Shown: one piece after another, positions 1-7,565 of the stretch | Position numbering within the stretch: position 1 is the first letter of the stretch | Layout: every line of letters starts with the position of its first letter | Assembly: GCA_905480125.1 (NCBI GenBank) | Contig: CAJQPE010000091.1 | Location: forward strand, 1 to 33,795 | DNA length: 33,795 nt | From: an uncultured Flavobacteriales bacterium | GTDB lineage: Bacteria; Bacteroidota; Bacteroidia; Flavobacteriales_G; NORP312 | Reading direction: 5' to 3' | Notes under the pieces: model-generated | Told to the model about the DNA's origin: nothing | Seen by the model: only the letters and a program-made list of their open reading frames with translations | Database searches by the model: none | Made by a program: the position numbers and the translations under genes

Positions 1-1348
1 TGATGGTTGAGGTTGTTGGATTGGGGGAAATGGATAGATTATTAATTGATGTGTCGCTTAGTCCCGTTGTGCCACCCTCTCCTGTTTCGCCAACATTACT
101 CCAAGTAGAGTTACTTGTTCCACTTTTAAGAGTAACGGTACACCCATTAGGATGAACAACCTCAACTACATATCTACTTGAAGCTGATGGAGGGGTGTTG
201 TCGGTATAGCTTGTAATTCCAAATCCTATAGAATCAATAACATTCCAATTTCCTGTTGCGTTATCGTCACGCAGTATTCTGTATTTACTTACAGCAAACC
301 CCTCGTAATCACTCCAAGATAAGTTATGCTCACTACCTGTTCCCTGGCTTACTTGTAAATGTATAGTTTTATGAAAATCTCCTAAGTTGTTTTCGATACT
401 ACAACTATCCATCACAGATATTTTATAACGGTAACTTGTGGTTCCTGGGTCAACACCTACACTATTATCAACAAATTCGGTAGAGTCATCATATGCTACT
501 CCACCTATTTTAGTATAAGTCCCTGCTATGTCTCTATAAACATAGAAACTATCAATCAGCAAACTATCTGCATTAAAAATATTTGGTCTTTCCCAAACTA
601 TTTTGTTTTTGTTGGTTATGGGGTCAACTGATACAAGACAAATATCTTGAGATGGATAAATTCCACAATTATAAACACTACATGAATCTTCACAATAATT
701 GCTCAAAGAGGTTTGCGAGTCACCGTTCCACCCAAAGGCGGACAGATCGAAATTACCACCATACTCTATACATGTAAGGTTTGGGTTCCCCCCACAATTT
801 AAATTAGTGAGAACAGTGTTAGAAATATTCAGACAGGTTAATTGATTATTCGCACAAAGCAACTGCTCCAAAGCAGTGTTCTGTGATAAATCTATGCTTG
901 TTAGTGCATTATTAAAGCAATTCAAAGTCTGCAATACAGCAGTATTCTGTGAGACATCCAAACTTGTTAGTTGATTATTATAACAACCCAAAATCTCCAA
1001 AGCAGTGTTCTGTGAGACGTCCAAACTCGTTAATTGATTATTCTCACAATCCAAAGACTCCAAAGCAGTATTCTGCGATACATCTAAACTTGTTAATTGA
1101 TTATAACTACAATCCAAATAAGTCAAAGCAGTAAACGCTTCTATGCCTGTTAAGTCTGTAATATTATTATTATAAAGGTCTAAAGTAGTTACTCCGCTAA
1201 TATTTGCAGTAAGCACACCTCCATCAATAACGTTATCGTATCCTAAATTGATTAATGCTTGTTCAAAATTAGCATCGGGTATTGCTGTTGTCTGTGCTGT
1301 TGCAACTAAAGAGATAGCAATTAGTGGTAATAGTAGTAGTTTTTTCAT
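1..1348 (-). CDS. Secreted leucine-rich-repeat protein with T9SS sorting domain (3' end outside window)
   Basis: The frame is open from an ATG at 1348 to the left edge (449 codons). It begins with a clear signal peptide (MKKLLLLPLIAISLVATAQ). Residues about 52–190 are tandem leucine-rich repeats of 21 residues, typified by LTSLDVSQNTALE. Residues about 205–425 look like two fibronectin-III-like beta domains. The last visible residues (about 440–449, ending SISPNPTTSTI) match the opening of a type A T9SS C-terminal sorting domain, so roughly 70 residues should be missing off the edge. I infer a cell-surface or secreted protein exported by Sec and then T9SS; LRR domains of this sort usually bind proteins or glycans, and the ligand cannot be told from sequence. 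A promoter box lies only four bases upstream of the ATG. Confidence is high for the class and low for the role. Confidence 0.85.
   Translation of the reverse strand, partial: MKKLLLLPLIAISLVATAQTTAIPDANFEQALINLGYDNVIDGGVLTANISGVTTLDLYNNNITDLTGIEAFTALTYLDCSYNQLTSLDVSQNTALESLDCENNQLTSLDVSQNTALEILGCYNNQLTSLDVSQNTAVLQTLNCFNNALTSIDLSQNTALEQLLCANNQLTCLNISNTVLTNLNCGGNPNLTCIEYGGNFDLSAFGWNGDSQTSLSNYCEDSCSVYNCGIYPSQDICLVSVDPITNKNKIVWERPNIFNADSLLIDSFYVYRDIAGTYTKIGGVAYDDSTEFVDNSVGVDPGTTSYRYKISVMDSCSIENNLGDFHKTIHLQVSQGTGSEHNLSWSDYEGFAVSKYRILRDDNATGNWNVIDSIGFGITSYTDNTPPSASSRYVVEVVHPNGCTVTLKSGTSNSTWSNVGETGEGGTTGLSDTSINNLSISPNPTTSTI
779..1195 (-). repeat. Tandem 63-bp leucine-rich repeats inside the LRR gene
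   Basis: Successive units begin at residues 85, 106, 127, 149 and 170 of the LRR protein, that is 21, 21, 22 and 21 residues apart. The repeats remain very similar in DNA as well as protein, which points to recent unit duplication. One unit has a three-base insertion near 935–937 that adds a single residue (NTAVLQ in place of NTALE). Confidence 0.85.
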
Positions 1349-1352
1349 CCTA

Positions 1353-1360
1353 CAAAATTA
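1353..1360 (-). promoter_or_regulatory. -7 promoter box of the LRR gene
   Basis: On the minus strand the sequence is TAATTTTG, an exact match to the Bacteroidota -7 consensus TAnnTTTG. Only four bases (TAGG) separate it from the ATG at 1348, so the transcript would be leaderless or nearly so. I could not find a convincing -33 TTG at the usual 17–23 base spacing. Confidence 0.45.
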
Positions 1361-1538
1361 ATTAAAAAGTATCTACCTTAATATCATCGAGATAAGGTTC
1401 TAACATAGATGTATTATTAAACGACCGAACTTTATCTACTTTGTTGGTCTTTTGGTGCAATCAAATTTTTATGTGGAACATTTAAAAAAACGCTTTAAAA
1501 TGTTGCAATATCAGACTGATTTGGTCACTACTTTGCGC

Positions 1539-1559
1539 AAAACTAAACTTGTTAGTTTT
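1539..1559 (-). terminator. Weak AT-rich hairpin at the end of the aldehyde dehydrogenase gene
   Basis: Eight-base arms AAAACTAA and TTAGTTTT enclose a five-base loop and overlap the stop codon of the dehydrogenase. The hairpin is symmetrical and flanked by A/T runs, so it could act on either strand, but it has no G+C-rich stem. I see nothing else in the 209-base gap 1349–1557 apart from the promoter box of the LRR gene. Confidence 0.3.
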
Positions 1560-2943
1560 ATAAAATAGTACTTTTTATTACCATCAATTTTTCTCTAGTC
1601 ATCTCGTGCATGGAATATTGTATTCCGCCCATTCCAATTCCTGAAGCATCTCTTCCTCCAAATGGCATCCAATCTACTCTAAAAGCGGTATGCTCATTTA
1701 CCATAACGGCAGTAGCGTTTAGTTTTTTTACACATTCTAAAGCTGTGTCTATATTTTTTGTGAATACAGCAGCTTGGAAGTGAACATCTAAACTATTGGC
1801 AATATTAATCGCTTCATCTCTATTGCTATATGAATATATACAGACCACCGGGCCAAAAATTTCTAATTTAGAAACCTTTGCGTCTTTTGGAGGGTTCAAT
1901 AATATTGTTGGTTCATAACACGTATCAGATATTCTTTTTCCACCGGTCAATAAAACTGCTCCTTTGCCTAAAGCCTCCTTAACCCACTCCTCCACTCTGT
2001 CTACTTCTCGAGGTAAAATTAACGGGCCTACTTCGGTTTTCTCATTCATTTGATTTCCAACAACTAATTTACTTGCCATTTGTGCTAATTGGTTTGCCAC
2101 TTCATCACAAATGCTTTCGTGAACGAAAACTCGTTGCACAGAAACACATACTTGCCCTGCATGGTAAAATCCGCCTTTTAATAAGGAGGGCAAAAGTTCG
2201 TTAATATCGGCATCTGGTTCAACAATAACTGGCGCTGATCCACCATGCTCTAAAGCACATCTTGTACCTGGTGATAATTTTGATTTTAAATACCAGCCTA
2301 CTTTAGAAGAACCGATAAAAGAAAAATAATTAATTCTACTATCGGTAACTAATAATTCCGCAGCTTCATTTTCGCAAACAATTGCTTGACACCAGCCTTC
2401 AGGAAGTCCAGCTTCTTTTAAAATATCTACTAGCAATAAACAAGATAAGGGAGTTGTTAAAGCAGGTTTAACAATTACGGGGCAGCCTGCTGCAACAGCT
2501 GTAATTACTTGATGTACAATTAAATTTAGTGGATGATTAAATGCACTGATTGAACTTACTACACCAATTGGTTCGCGAGTGGTAAACGCTAATCTGTTTT
2601 CAGATGCTTTAGTCAAACCCATAGGAATTTGTTCACCTTTTAATTGACCAACGTGCTCTGCAGCCATTTGTACTCCATTTATTGCTCTTAATACTTCAAC
2701 TTTTGAATCAACAAGTGGCTTTCCTCCTTCTTGAGCTGCAGTTTTAGTCAACTCCTCAATTCTGCTTTGCATAATGGTTACAGCTCGCCCTAAAATGGCA
2801 ATTCGTTCATGCGGTGCAATCCAATTACTTTGGTTTTCAAATAAAGCATACGCTGTTGAAAGTGCTTTTTCTACCTTTTCTTTTCCAACCAAAGGAATCT
2901 CTTTGATTAGGCTTAAATCGTATGGTGATGTTATTTTTAGCAT
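1558..2943 (-). CDS. NAD(P)-dependent aldehyde dehydrogenase
   Basis: This 461-residue protein oxidises an aldehyde to the acid, the general reaction of the ALDH superfamily. The oxyanion Asn136 (AFNHP), cofactor-binding Lys159 (VKP), general-base Glu232 (in ALEHGG) and nucleophile Cys266 (GQVCVS) are all present. The usual ELGG around the base reads EHGG here. It has no signal peptide and should be cytosolic. It starts 11 bases after the stop of the ThDP enzyme gene, so the two are almost certainly co-transcribed and probably serve one pathway. Length is slightly below the 480–500 residues common in the superfamily. Closest in feel are the lactaldehyde- and glyceraldehyde-type dehydrogenases, but I would not name a substrate. 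Confidence 0.9.
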   Translation of the reverse strand: MLKITSPYDLSLIKEIPLVGKEKVEKALSTAYALFENQSNWIAPHERIAILGRAVTIMQSRIEELTKTAAQEGGKPLVDSKVEVLRAINGVQMAAEHVGQLKGEQIPMGLTKASENRLAFTTREPIGVVSSISAFNHPLNLIVHQVITAVAAGCPVIVKPALTTPLSCLLLVDILKEAGLPEGWCQAIVCENEAAELLVTDSRINYFSFIGSSKVGWYLKSKLSPGTRCALEHGGSAPVIVEPDADINELLPSLLKGGFYHAGQVCVSVQRVFVHESICDEVANQLAQMASKLVVGNQMNEKTEVGPLILPREVDRVEEWVKEALGKGAVLLTGGKRISDTCYEPTILLNPPKDAKVSKLEIFGPVVCIYSYSNRDEAINIANSLDVHFQAAVFTKNIDTALECVKKLNATAVMVNEHTAFRVDWMPFGGRDASGIGMGGIQYSMHEMTREKLMVIKSTIL

Positions 2944-2954
2944 GGTTTAATTTA

Positions 2955-4595
2955 TTATAGGATACAAGATTTCTCTTTTAATAAAACGTTTAAAATTGAA
3001 TGATTTAAAGAATAATCTACTGCTAAATCAATTACATGAACACCCGCTGTATTCAAACATTTTGAGAGTATAGTGCTGAAATCTTCATCAGCTTTTGGTC
3101 TGTGACCAATACACCCATAACTTTCTGCATATTTCACAAAGTCAGGGTTTTTATAATCTAGCCCAAAATTGTCAAAACCCATGCCCTCTTGTTTCCACTT
3201 TATCATACCATAAGAGCTATCGTTTAAAATAATAACAACGAGATCGATACCTAATCTTACAGCGGTTTCTAATTCTTGCGAATTCATCATAAAACCACCA
3301 TCTCCACATACAGAAATCACCTTTTTTTCGGGATGAATAAGTTTAGCCAATATAGCAGAAGGAAGACCTGCCCCCATTGTTGCTAAGGCATTATCTAATA
3401 ATAAAGTATTGGGCTGGTAGCATTTGTAATTACGTGCAAACCAAATCTTATAAACCCCATTATCTAATGTAACAATTCCATCTTCAGCTAAGTTTTCACG
3501 TACTACATGAACTAAACGCTGGGGCAACATAGGAAAACGATTATCTTCAGAATATTTAGTTAAATGGCTTTCTACTTCGTCTTTAATTCTTCCATAATAT
3601 GAAAAATCCCAATTACTTTTATCCTTAATTTGATTAGATAATGCATTTACAGATGAGGCTATATCGCCAATTACATTGAGTTGCGGGAAATAAACTTCAT
3701 CAACCTGAGCAGGAAAAAAATTGACATGAATAACTTTTGTTCGATTTTTTTCCATGAAAAAAGGCGGCTTTTCTATTACATCATGCCCAACATTAATAAT
3801 CAGATCTGCTCTATTTATTGCACAGTGTAAAAAATCATTTTTTGACAATGCAGCCGTTCCCAAAAATTGGGGATGACGCTCATCTAAAACACCCTTACCC
3901 ATTTGGGTATTAAAAAATGGTATCCCGGTTGCTTCAACAAAGTGAGTTAGGGCCTTACTAGTTCTTTTTCGATTGGCCCCAGCCCCGATTAATAGTAGAG
4001 GCATTTTGGCTTCTTCTATCATTTTAGTGGCTGTTTTAAGGGCTTGTTCATCCGAATCTGGTCTTCTAAAGCCGACAACATCAAAAATTCTATCTTCACA
4101 ATCTTCTGCAGCAATATCTTCAGGCAACTCTAAGTGAACTGCTCCTGGTCGTTCTTGAATCGCTAAACGAAAAGCTTCCCTTACCATTGCAGGTATATTA
4201 TTTCCATTTACTATTTGGTGAGTGTATTTAGTAATCGGATGAAATAAATCAACAATATCTACTATTTGAAAACGACCTTGTTTTGATTTCTTTATTGGTT
4301 TTTGGCCAGTAATCATTAGCATTGGCATACCGCCTAGTTGTGCATATGCCGCAGGAGTAGTAAAATTGGTTGCTCCAGGACCTAATGTTGCTAAACATAC
4401 CCCAGGTTTTCCAGTTAAACGACCATAAGTTGCAGCCATAAACCCGGCACCTTGCTCATGCCGGGTTAGAACTAATTTAATTTTGGAGTTTTTTAGAGAA
4501 TTTAGAAGATCTAAGTTTTCTTCTCCAGGTATTCCAAAAATGTACTCTACCCCCTCATTCTCCAAAGCTTTAATAAATAAATCTGATGCTTTCAT
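2955..4595 (-). CDS. ThDP-dependent acetolactate synthase large-subunit-like enzyme
   Basis: This 546-residue protein has the three domains of the pyruvate oxidase / acetolactate synthase family: an N-terminal Pyr domain with catalytic Glu47 (RHEQGAGF), a central domain, and a C-terminal PP domain with the ThDP/Mg motif GDGG followed about 25 residues later by ND (LNDSSYG). Known members condense two pyruvates, or pyruvate with another oxo acid, with loss of CO2. No small regulatory subunit gene (ilvN/ilvH) and no acetolactate decarboxylase gene is adjacent. Its partner is instead an aldehyde dehydrogenase in the same operon, so a catabolic or specialised ThDP lyase is as likely as valine/isoleucine synthesis. 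The first ATG at 4595 fits the family N terminus (MKASDLF). Confidence 0.88.
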   Translation of the reverse strand: MKASDLFIKALENEGVEYIFGIPGEENLDLLNSLKNSKIKLVLTRHEQGAGFMAATYGRLTGKPGVCLATLGPGATNFTTPAAYAQLGGMPMLMITGQKPIKKSKQGRFQIVDIVDLFHPITKYTHQIVNGNNIPAMVREAFRLAIQERPGAVHLELPEDIAAEDCEDRIFDVVGFRRPDSDEQALKTATKMIEEAKMPLLLIGAGANRKRTSKALTHFVEATGIPFFNTQMGKGVLDERHPQFLGTAALSKNDFLHCAINRADLIINVGHDVIEKPPFFMEKNRTKVIHVNFFPAQVDEVYFPQLNVIGDIASSVNALSNQIKDKSNWDFSYYGRIKDEVESHLTKYSEDNRFPMLPQRLVHVVRENLAEDGIVTLDNGVYKIWFARNYKCYQPNTLLLDNALATMGAGLPSAILAKLIHPEKKVISVCGDGGFMMNSQELETAVRLGIDLVVIILNDSSYGMIKWKQEGMGFDNFGLDYKNPDFVKYAESYGCIGHRPKADEDFSTILSKCLNTAGVHVIDLAVDYSLNHSILNVLLKEKSCIL

Positions 4596-4640
4596 AAATT
4601 AGTCTTGAATTAATTGTTTGTTGAAATATATATAAAAAAC

Positions 4641-4655
4641 TTATATGACATATAA
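4641..4655. promoter_or_regulatory. 15-bp dyad upstream of the ThDP enzyme operon
   Basis: TTATATG and CATATAA form perfect seven-base arms around a single A, 46–60 bases upstream of the ATG at 4595. The dyad is of a size and symmetry typical of a dimeric repressor site, but no regulator gene is adjacent. I see no exact TAnnTTTG box here. The rest of the 191-base gap 4596–4786 is AT-rich with no gene and no remnant I recognise. Confidence 0.35.
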
Positions 4656-4786
4656 ATTGACAAATTATGATTTTGTAGTAGACAGCTTTATTAATTATTA
4701 AAGAACGAAACTATTCTAAAATAATACACTAAACTTAACGAGAAACGAAAAACAACACGATCATTGCAACTTGCAGAGTATGGGCG

Positions 4787-5770
4787 CTACAGCCTTTTAA
4801 TAATATATTCTACGCTAGTTGGCTTTTGTCTTATTATATTAACATTTTTTGGAGACCTAATGAGTTGTACATTAAGCTTTCTTGGGGTTTCTTTTAATTC
4901 ATTTAAATCAATTACCGCTTTAAACTGTGAGGTCTTTATTGCCTCATAATCGCTTAAACCAACAAGGTAAACAACGTCAACTTCGTTGGGAAAAGTTTTA
5001 ATAACATAACCCTCTGGCACATTAATATATGTAATCGGAATTGTTTTATGATCTTCTGTAAACTTTTCGACTTCTATTGTAATGAATACGCTCTTTTGTT
5101 GAAGCTTAATACGATTATCATTGGTTATTATCTGAGTCGTTAATGACACATCTGTATTAACTTTATCTAAATTTATTGGATAAGTATTCAAGCGATTTAT
5201 GGTGTCTAACAATGACTTAGGTCCGCTAATTTGAACTGCCTCTGGTCTCATTTTTAGTTTACCTTTTTGGGCATATTGTTGGTCAAACGTAATATCTAAA
5301 TCAAGATTTACTAATACCATTTTCGTGATTTTCTCTTCAAAATCAAAAGGAATGGTATCCATCAACCATTCCTTAATTAATAAATCTGAATTTATACTAG
5401 TTGTTGCCTTAGACAACATTGTTTTGGTTGATATGTATGAGATTAACGATCCTCCATCCATTTTTTGGCGAAGCTCTTTACCATCAATAATAATGGAATC
5501 TACATCACTCCAAAAGCCGAAAGTGAGCAAATCATAACCATACGATTCCACCATTACCATAAGGGTTTTAGGAACGTAATTAACGGCGACTTTGTTTACG
5601 GGAAAATTGACATACTTAATAGGAAATTCGACAATTGTTGTATACGAATTCGAAAAAAGTTTTAGCAACCAAAACAGTATAGCTAATGAAAGACAAACCA
5701 GAAATACACTCACATTCTTTGAAAGCTGAAAGCCTTTTCTATATCTTTCTATGGTTTTTTCAGCTTTCAA
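4787..5770 (-). CDS. YbbR-like domain protein
   Basis: This 327-residue protein has a short basic N terminus, one transmembrane segment at about residues 20–39 (VFLVCLSLAILFWLLKLF), and an extracytoplasmic beta-rich part with the alternating strands seen in YbbR-like repeats (for example YPINLDKVNTDVSLT and IDLNELKETPRKLNV). The Bacillus homologue CdaR regulates the diadenylate cyclase CdaA; in Bacteroidota the role is not settled and no cdaA is visible here. It is the last gene of the nusB–DUF1573–yajC–ybbR operon, 33 bases after yajC. In related genomes coaE often follows; here the next gene is the ThDP enzyme, read from beyond a 191-base gap. Confidence 0.85.
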   Translation of the reverse strand: MKAEKTIERYRKGFQLSKNVSVFLVCLSLAILFWLLKLFSNSYTTIVEFPIKYVNFPVNKVAVNYVPKTLMVMVESYGYDLLTFGFWSDVDSIIIDGKELRQKMDGGSLISYISTKTMLSKATTSINSDLLIKEWLMDTIPFDFEEKITKMVLVNLDLDITFDQQYAQKGKLKMRPEAVQISGPKSLLDTINRLNTYPINLDKVNTDVSLTTQIITNDNRIKLQQKSVFITIEVEKFTEDHKTIPITYINVPEGYVIKTFPNEVDVVYLVGLSDYEAIKTSQFKAVIDLNELKETPRKLNVQLIRSPKNVNIIRQKPTSVEYIIKRL

Positions 5771-5803
5771 AAAATAAAAACTACCCGAGGAAGTTTTTTT
5801 TAA

Positions 5804-6121
5804 TTATTTTTTTTCCTGAAGCTCATCGACCCCATCAGTATCTCCTGAGGAATAGCTCATAGAAACTGAACTTCGATTAACTTTGATTTTCATTCCTCCC
5901 TCTACTTCAATTGTAACAGTAGCTTCTTTTGTTTCTGAAATTTTACCATGAATTCCTCCTGCGGTAACAATCTTATCGCCTTTTTTTAAACCTTCTCTAA
6001 ATTTCTTTTCTTCTTTTTGTTTTTTCTGCTGCGGTCTAATCATGAAAAAATAAAACACGATAACAATTGCTCCAATCATTAAAATGTTACCCATTCCACC
6101 ACCACCTAATAATTCTTCCAT
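5804..6121 (-). CDS. yajC: Preprotein translocase subunit YajC
   Basis: A 105-residue protein with one transmembrane segment at about residues 14–31 directly followed by the family signature IRPQQKK, then a soluble domain with GDKIVTAGGIHGKI. YajC associates with SecDF and SecYEG in the inner membrane and assists protein export. Size and motifs are standard. It is separated by five bases from the DUF1573 gene upstream and by 33 bases from ybbR downstream. In a genome with many Sec- and T9SS-exported proteins it belongs to the general export machinery rather than to any one neighbour. Confidence 0.95.
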   Translation of the reverse strand: MEELLGGGGMGNILMIGAIVIVFYFFMIRPQQKKQKEEKKFREGLKKGDKIVTAGGIHGKISETKEATVTIEVEGGMKIKVNRSSVSMSYSSGDTDGVDELQEKK

Positions 6122-6126
6122 AATTT

Positions 6127-6582
6127 CTATTTTTCTTCTGGAGCGATTACGCTTCCGGTTAATGCCACTACGTTTGTTGCTGGCGATGTATTCGCTACAA
6201 TTGTTACTTGTTTATGTTGTTTACCTGATTTTCCATTGCTATCGAATACTACATCGATTTGAGCTGTTGCACCTACCTTAATTGGCTCTTTAGGCCATGT
6301 TGGAACGGTACACCCGCAGCTGCCTTGTGCCGAAGTTATAACCAAATCTGCATCTCCAATATTTGTAAAAGAGTATGAAAAGGAAACTTTTTCTCCTTGG
6401 CTAATTTCACCGAAATCGTAGAGGTCTTTTTCAAAACTGATTTTAGGCATTGCTTTTTCGGCAGCGCCTTCTTCTGCTGTTGCATCATTTGTAACGATGT
6501 CAGTCGACAGCTCCTTACTTTCTTCATCGCAGCTAGAGAATAAAATTCCCACTACCGCAATTGATAATATTACTTTTTTCAT
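6127..6582 (-). CDS. DUF1573-domain lipoprotein
   Basis: A 151-residue protein with a lipoprotein signal ending in a lipobox (LFSSC, Cys18). A DUF1573 domain at about residues 48–145 carries the typical YDFGEISQGE, FTNIGDADLVI and SCGCTVP stretches. The fold is Ig-like (related to ASH/MSP domains) and the family is very common in Bacteroidota envelopes without an assigned biochemical role. It lies between nusB (9-base gap) and yajC (5-base gap), an order that is conserved in the phylum. The acidic, Thr/Ala-rich stretch after the lipobox is probably a flexible linker. Confidence 0.9.
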   Translation of the reverse strand: MKKVILSIAVVGILFSSCDEESKELSTDIVTNDATAEEGAAEKAMPKISFEKDLYDFGEISQGEKVSFSYSFTNIGDADLVITSAQGSCGCTVPTWPKEPIKVGATAQIDVVFDSNGKSGKQHKQVTIVANTSPATNVVALTGSVIAPEEK

Positions 6583-6591
6583 TTCTATATT

Positions 6592-7542
6592 TTATCCTAC
6601 TAATCCTCTTCCGGTTTTTACAATGTCACCAGAAGTTTTTAATTGTCCTGCAAGTTTATCTAAAATTCCATTAATAAACGTCTTACTTTTTGGAGTACTA
6701 TAATCTTTAGATAATTCTATGTATTCATTTAAACTCACCTTAATTGGAATACTCTTAAAATTTTGCATTTCGCATAGCCCCATCTTCATAAGTATCATAT
6801 CTAGAATAGCGATTCTATCTACCTCCCAATTTTTTGCGGCACTCATTATTTGATCTTCATACAGTGAATCATTAGCAACTGTTTTAGCTAATAATTGCTT
6901 TAAGAAATCTCTGTCATCTTCCTCATCCTTAAATAAATCCGATAGAATATTACTTTCTGGTTGATCAGTATCTTTCATGTTGCTAATCGTCTTTAGAACT
7001 GCAACATTAACAATCGCTAAATCATCCATCCAATAGATACTTTTTCCTTCTATGTGGTGATGAAGTAATTCGTACTCCCAGATAAACTTCTTATATATTC
7101 TTGTTAGAATTTCTTGATCTTCCTTAAAAGTACCGTTACCCGTATAAAGGTACTTTCCATAAATTTCGCTTTCTTGAATTTTATTAAAAAGCTTTTTTAC
7201 CATAGACTCCTCCAGGTACCAAGAAAGTTTTTTTTGCTCAACTAGTTTTTTAAATTCAATATTCTGGTCAAGAATTTTAAAAACTTTATTTTCAACAAAA
7301 CGAGTATTGGGGTTAAGGTCTTCATCTGTCGCTAATCGCTTTTCCTTGCCGCTAACATGTTTTTTTTGCGCTACATCCCTCAATTCAAGAACGAACAAAA
7401 GCATATAAACATAAAGCTCTTCTATCCTATTAATGCTAACCATCAATTCTTTTTCAACAGCAACAAAGTCTTTATTTTCCGATTGATAGTACTTATACAA
7501 AGCCTGAAAAACTTTTACACGGATATATCTCCTATTTAACAT
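6592..7542 (-). CDS. nusB: Transcription antitermination factor NusB
   Basis: A 316-residue all-alpha protein starting MLNRRYIRVKVFQALY, the RNA-binding N-terminal helix of NusB. The C-terminal half contains the family core (WEVDRIAILDMILMKMGLCEM, then PIKVSLNEYIELSKDYSTPKS, both within positions 6650–6840). NusB with NusE binds boxA RNA and prevents premature termination in rRNA operons. At 316 residues it is about twice the E. coli length; the extension lies between the N-terminal helix and the core and is usual in Bacteroidota. It is 23 bases downstream of the leucine dehydrogenase gene and leads the DUF1573–yajC–ybbR series. Confidence 0.93.
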   Translation of the reverse strand: MLNRRYIRVKVFQALYKYYQSENKDFVAVEKELMVSINRIEELYVYMLLFVLELRDVAQKKHVSGKEKRLATDEDLNPNTRFVENKVFKILDQNIEFKKLVEQKKLSWYLEESMVKKLFNKIQESEIYGKYLYTGNGTFKEDQEILTRIYKKFIWEYELLHHHIEGKSIYWMDDLAIVNVAVLKTISNMKDTDQPESNILSDLFKDEEDDRDFLKQLLAKTVANDSLYEDQIMSAAKNWEVDRIAILDMILMKMGLCEMQNFKSIPIKVSLNEYIELSKDYSTPKSKTFINGILDKLAGQLKTSGDIVKTGRGLVG

Positions 7543-7565
7543 CTAAAGAACGTTTTCTTTTTAGT

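Noticed and set aside
779-1195. Regular 63-base repeats as a CRISPR array
   Set aside because: The repeats keep an open frame, have no unique spacers and encode clear leucine-rich repeats after a signal peptide.
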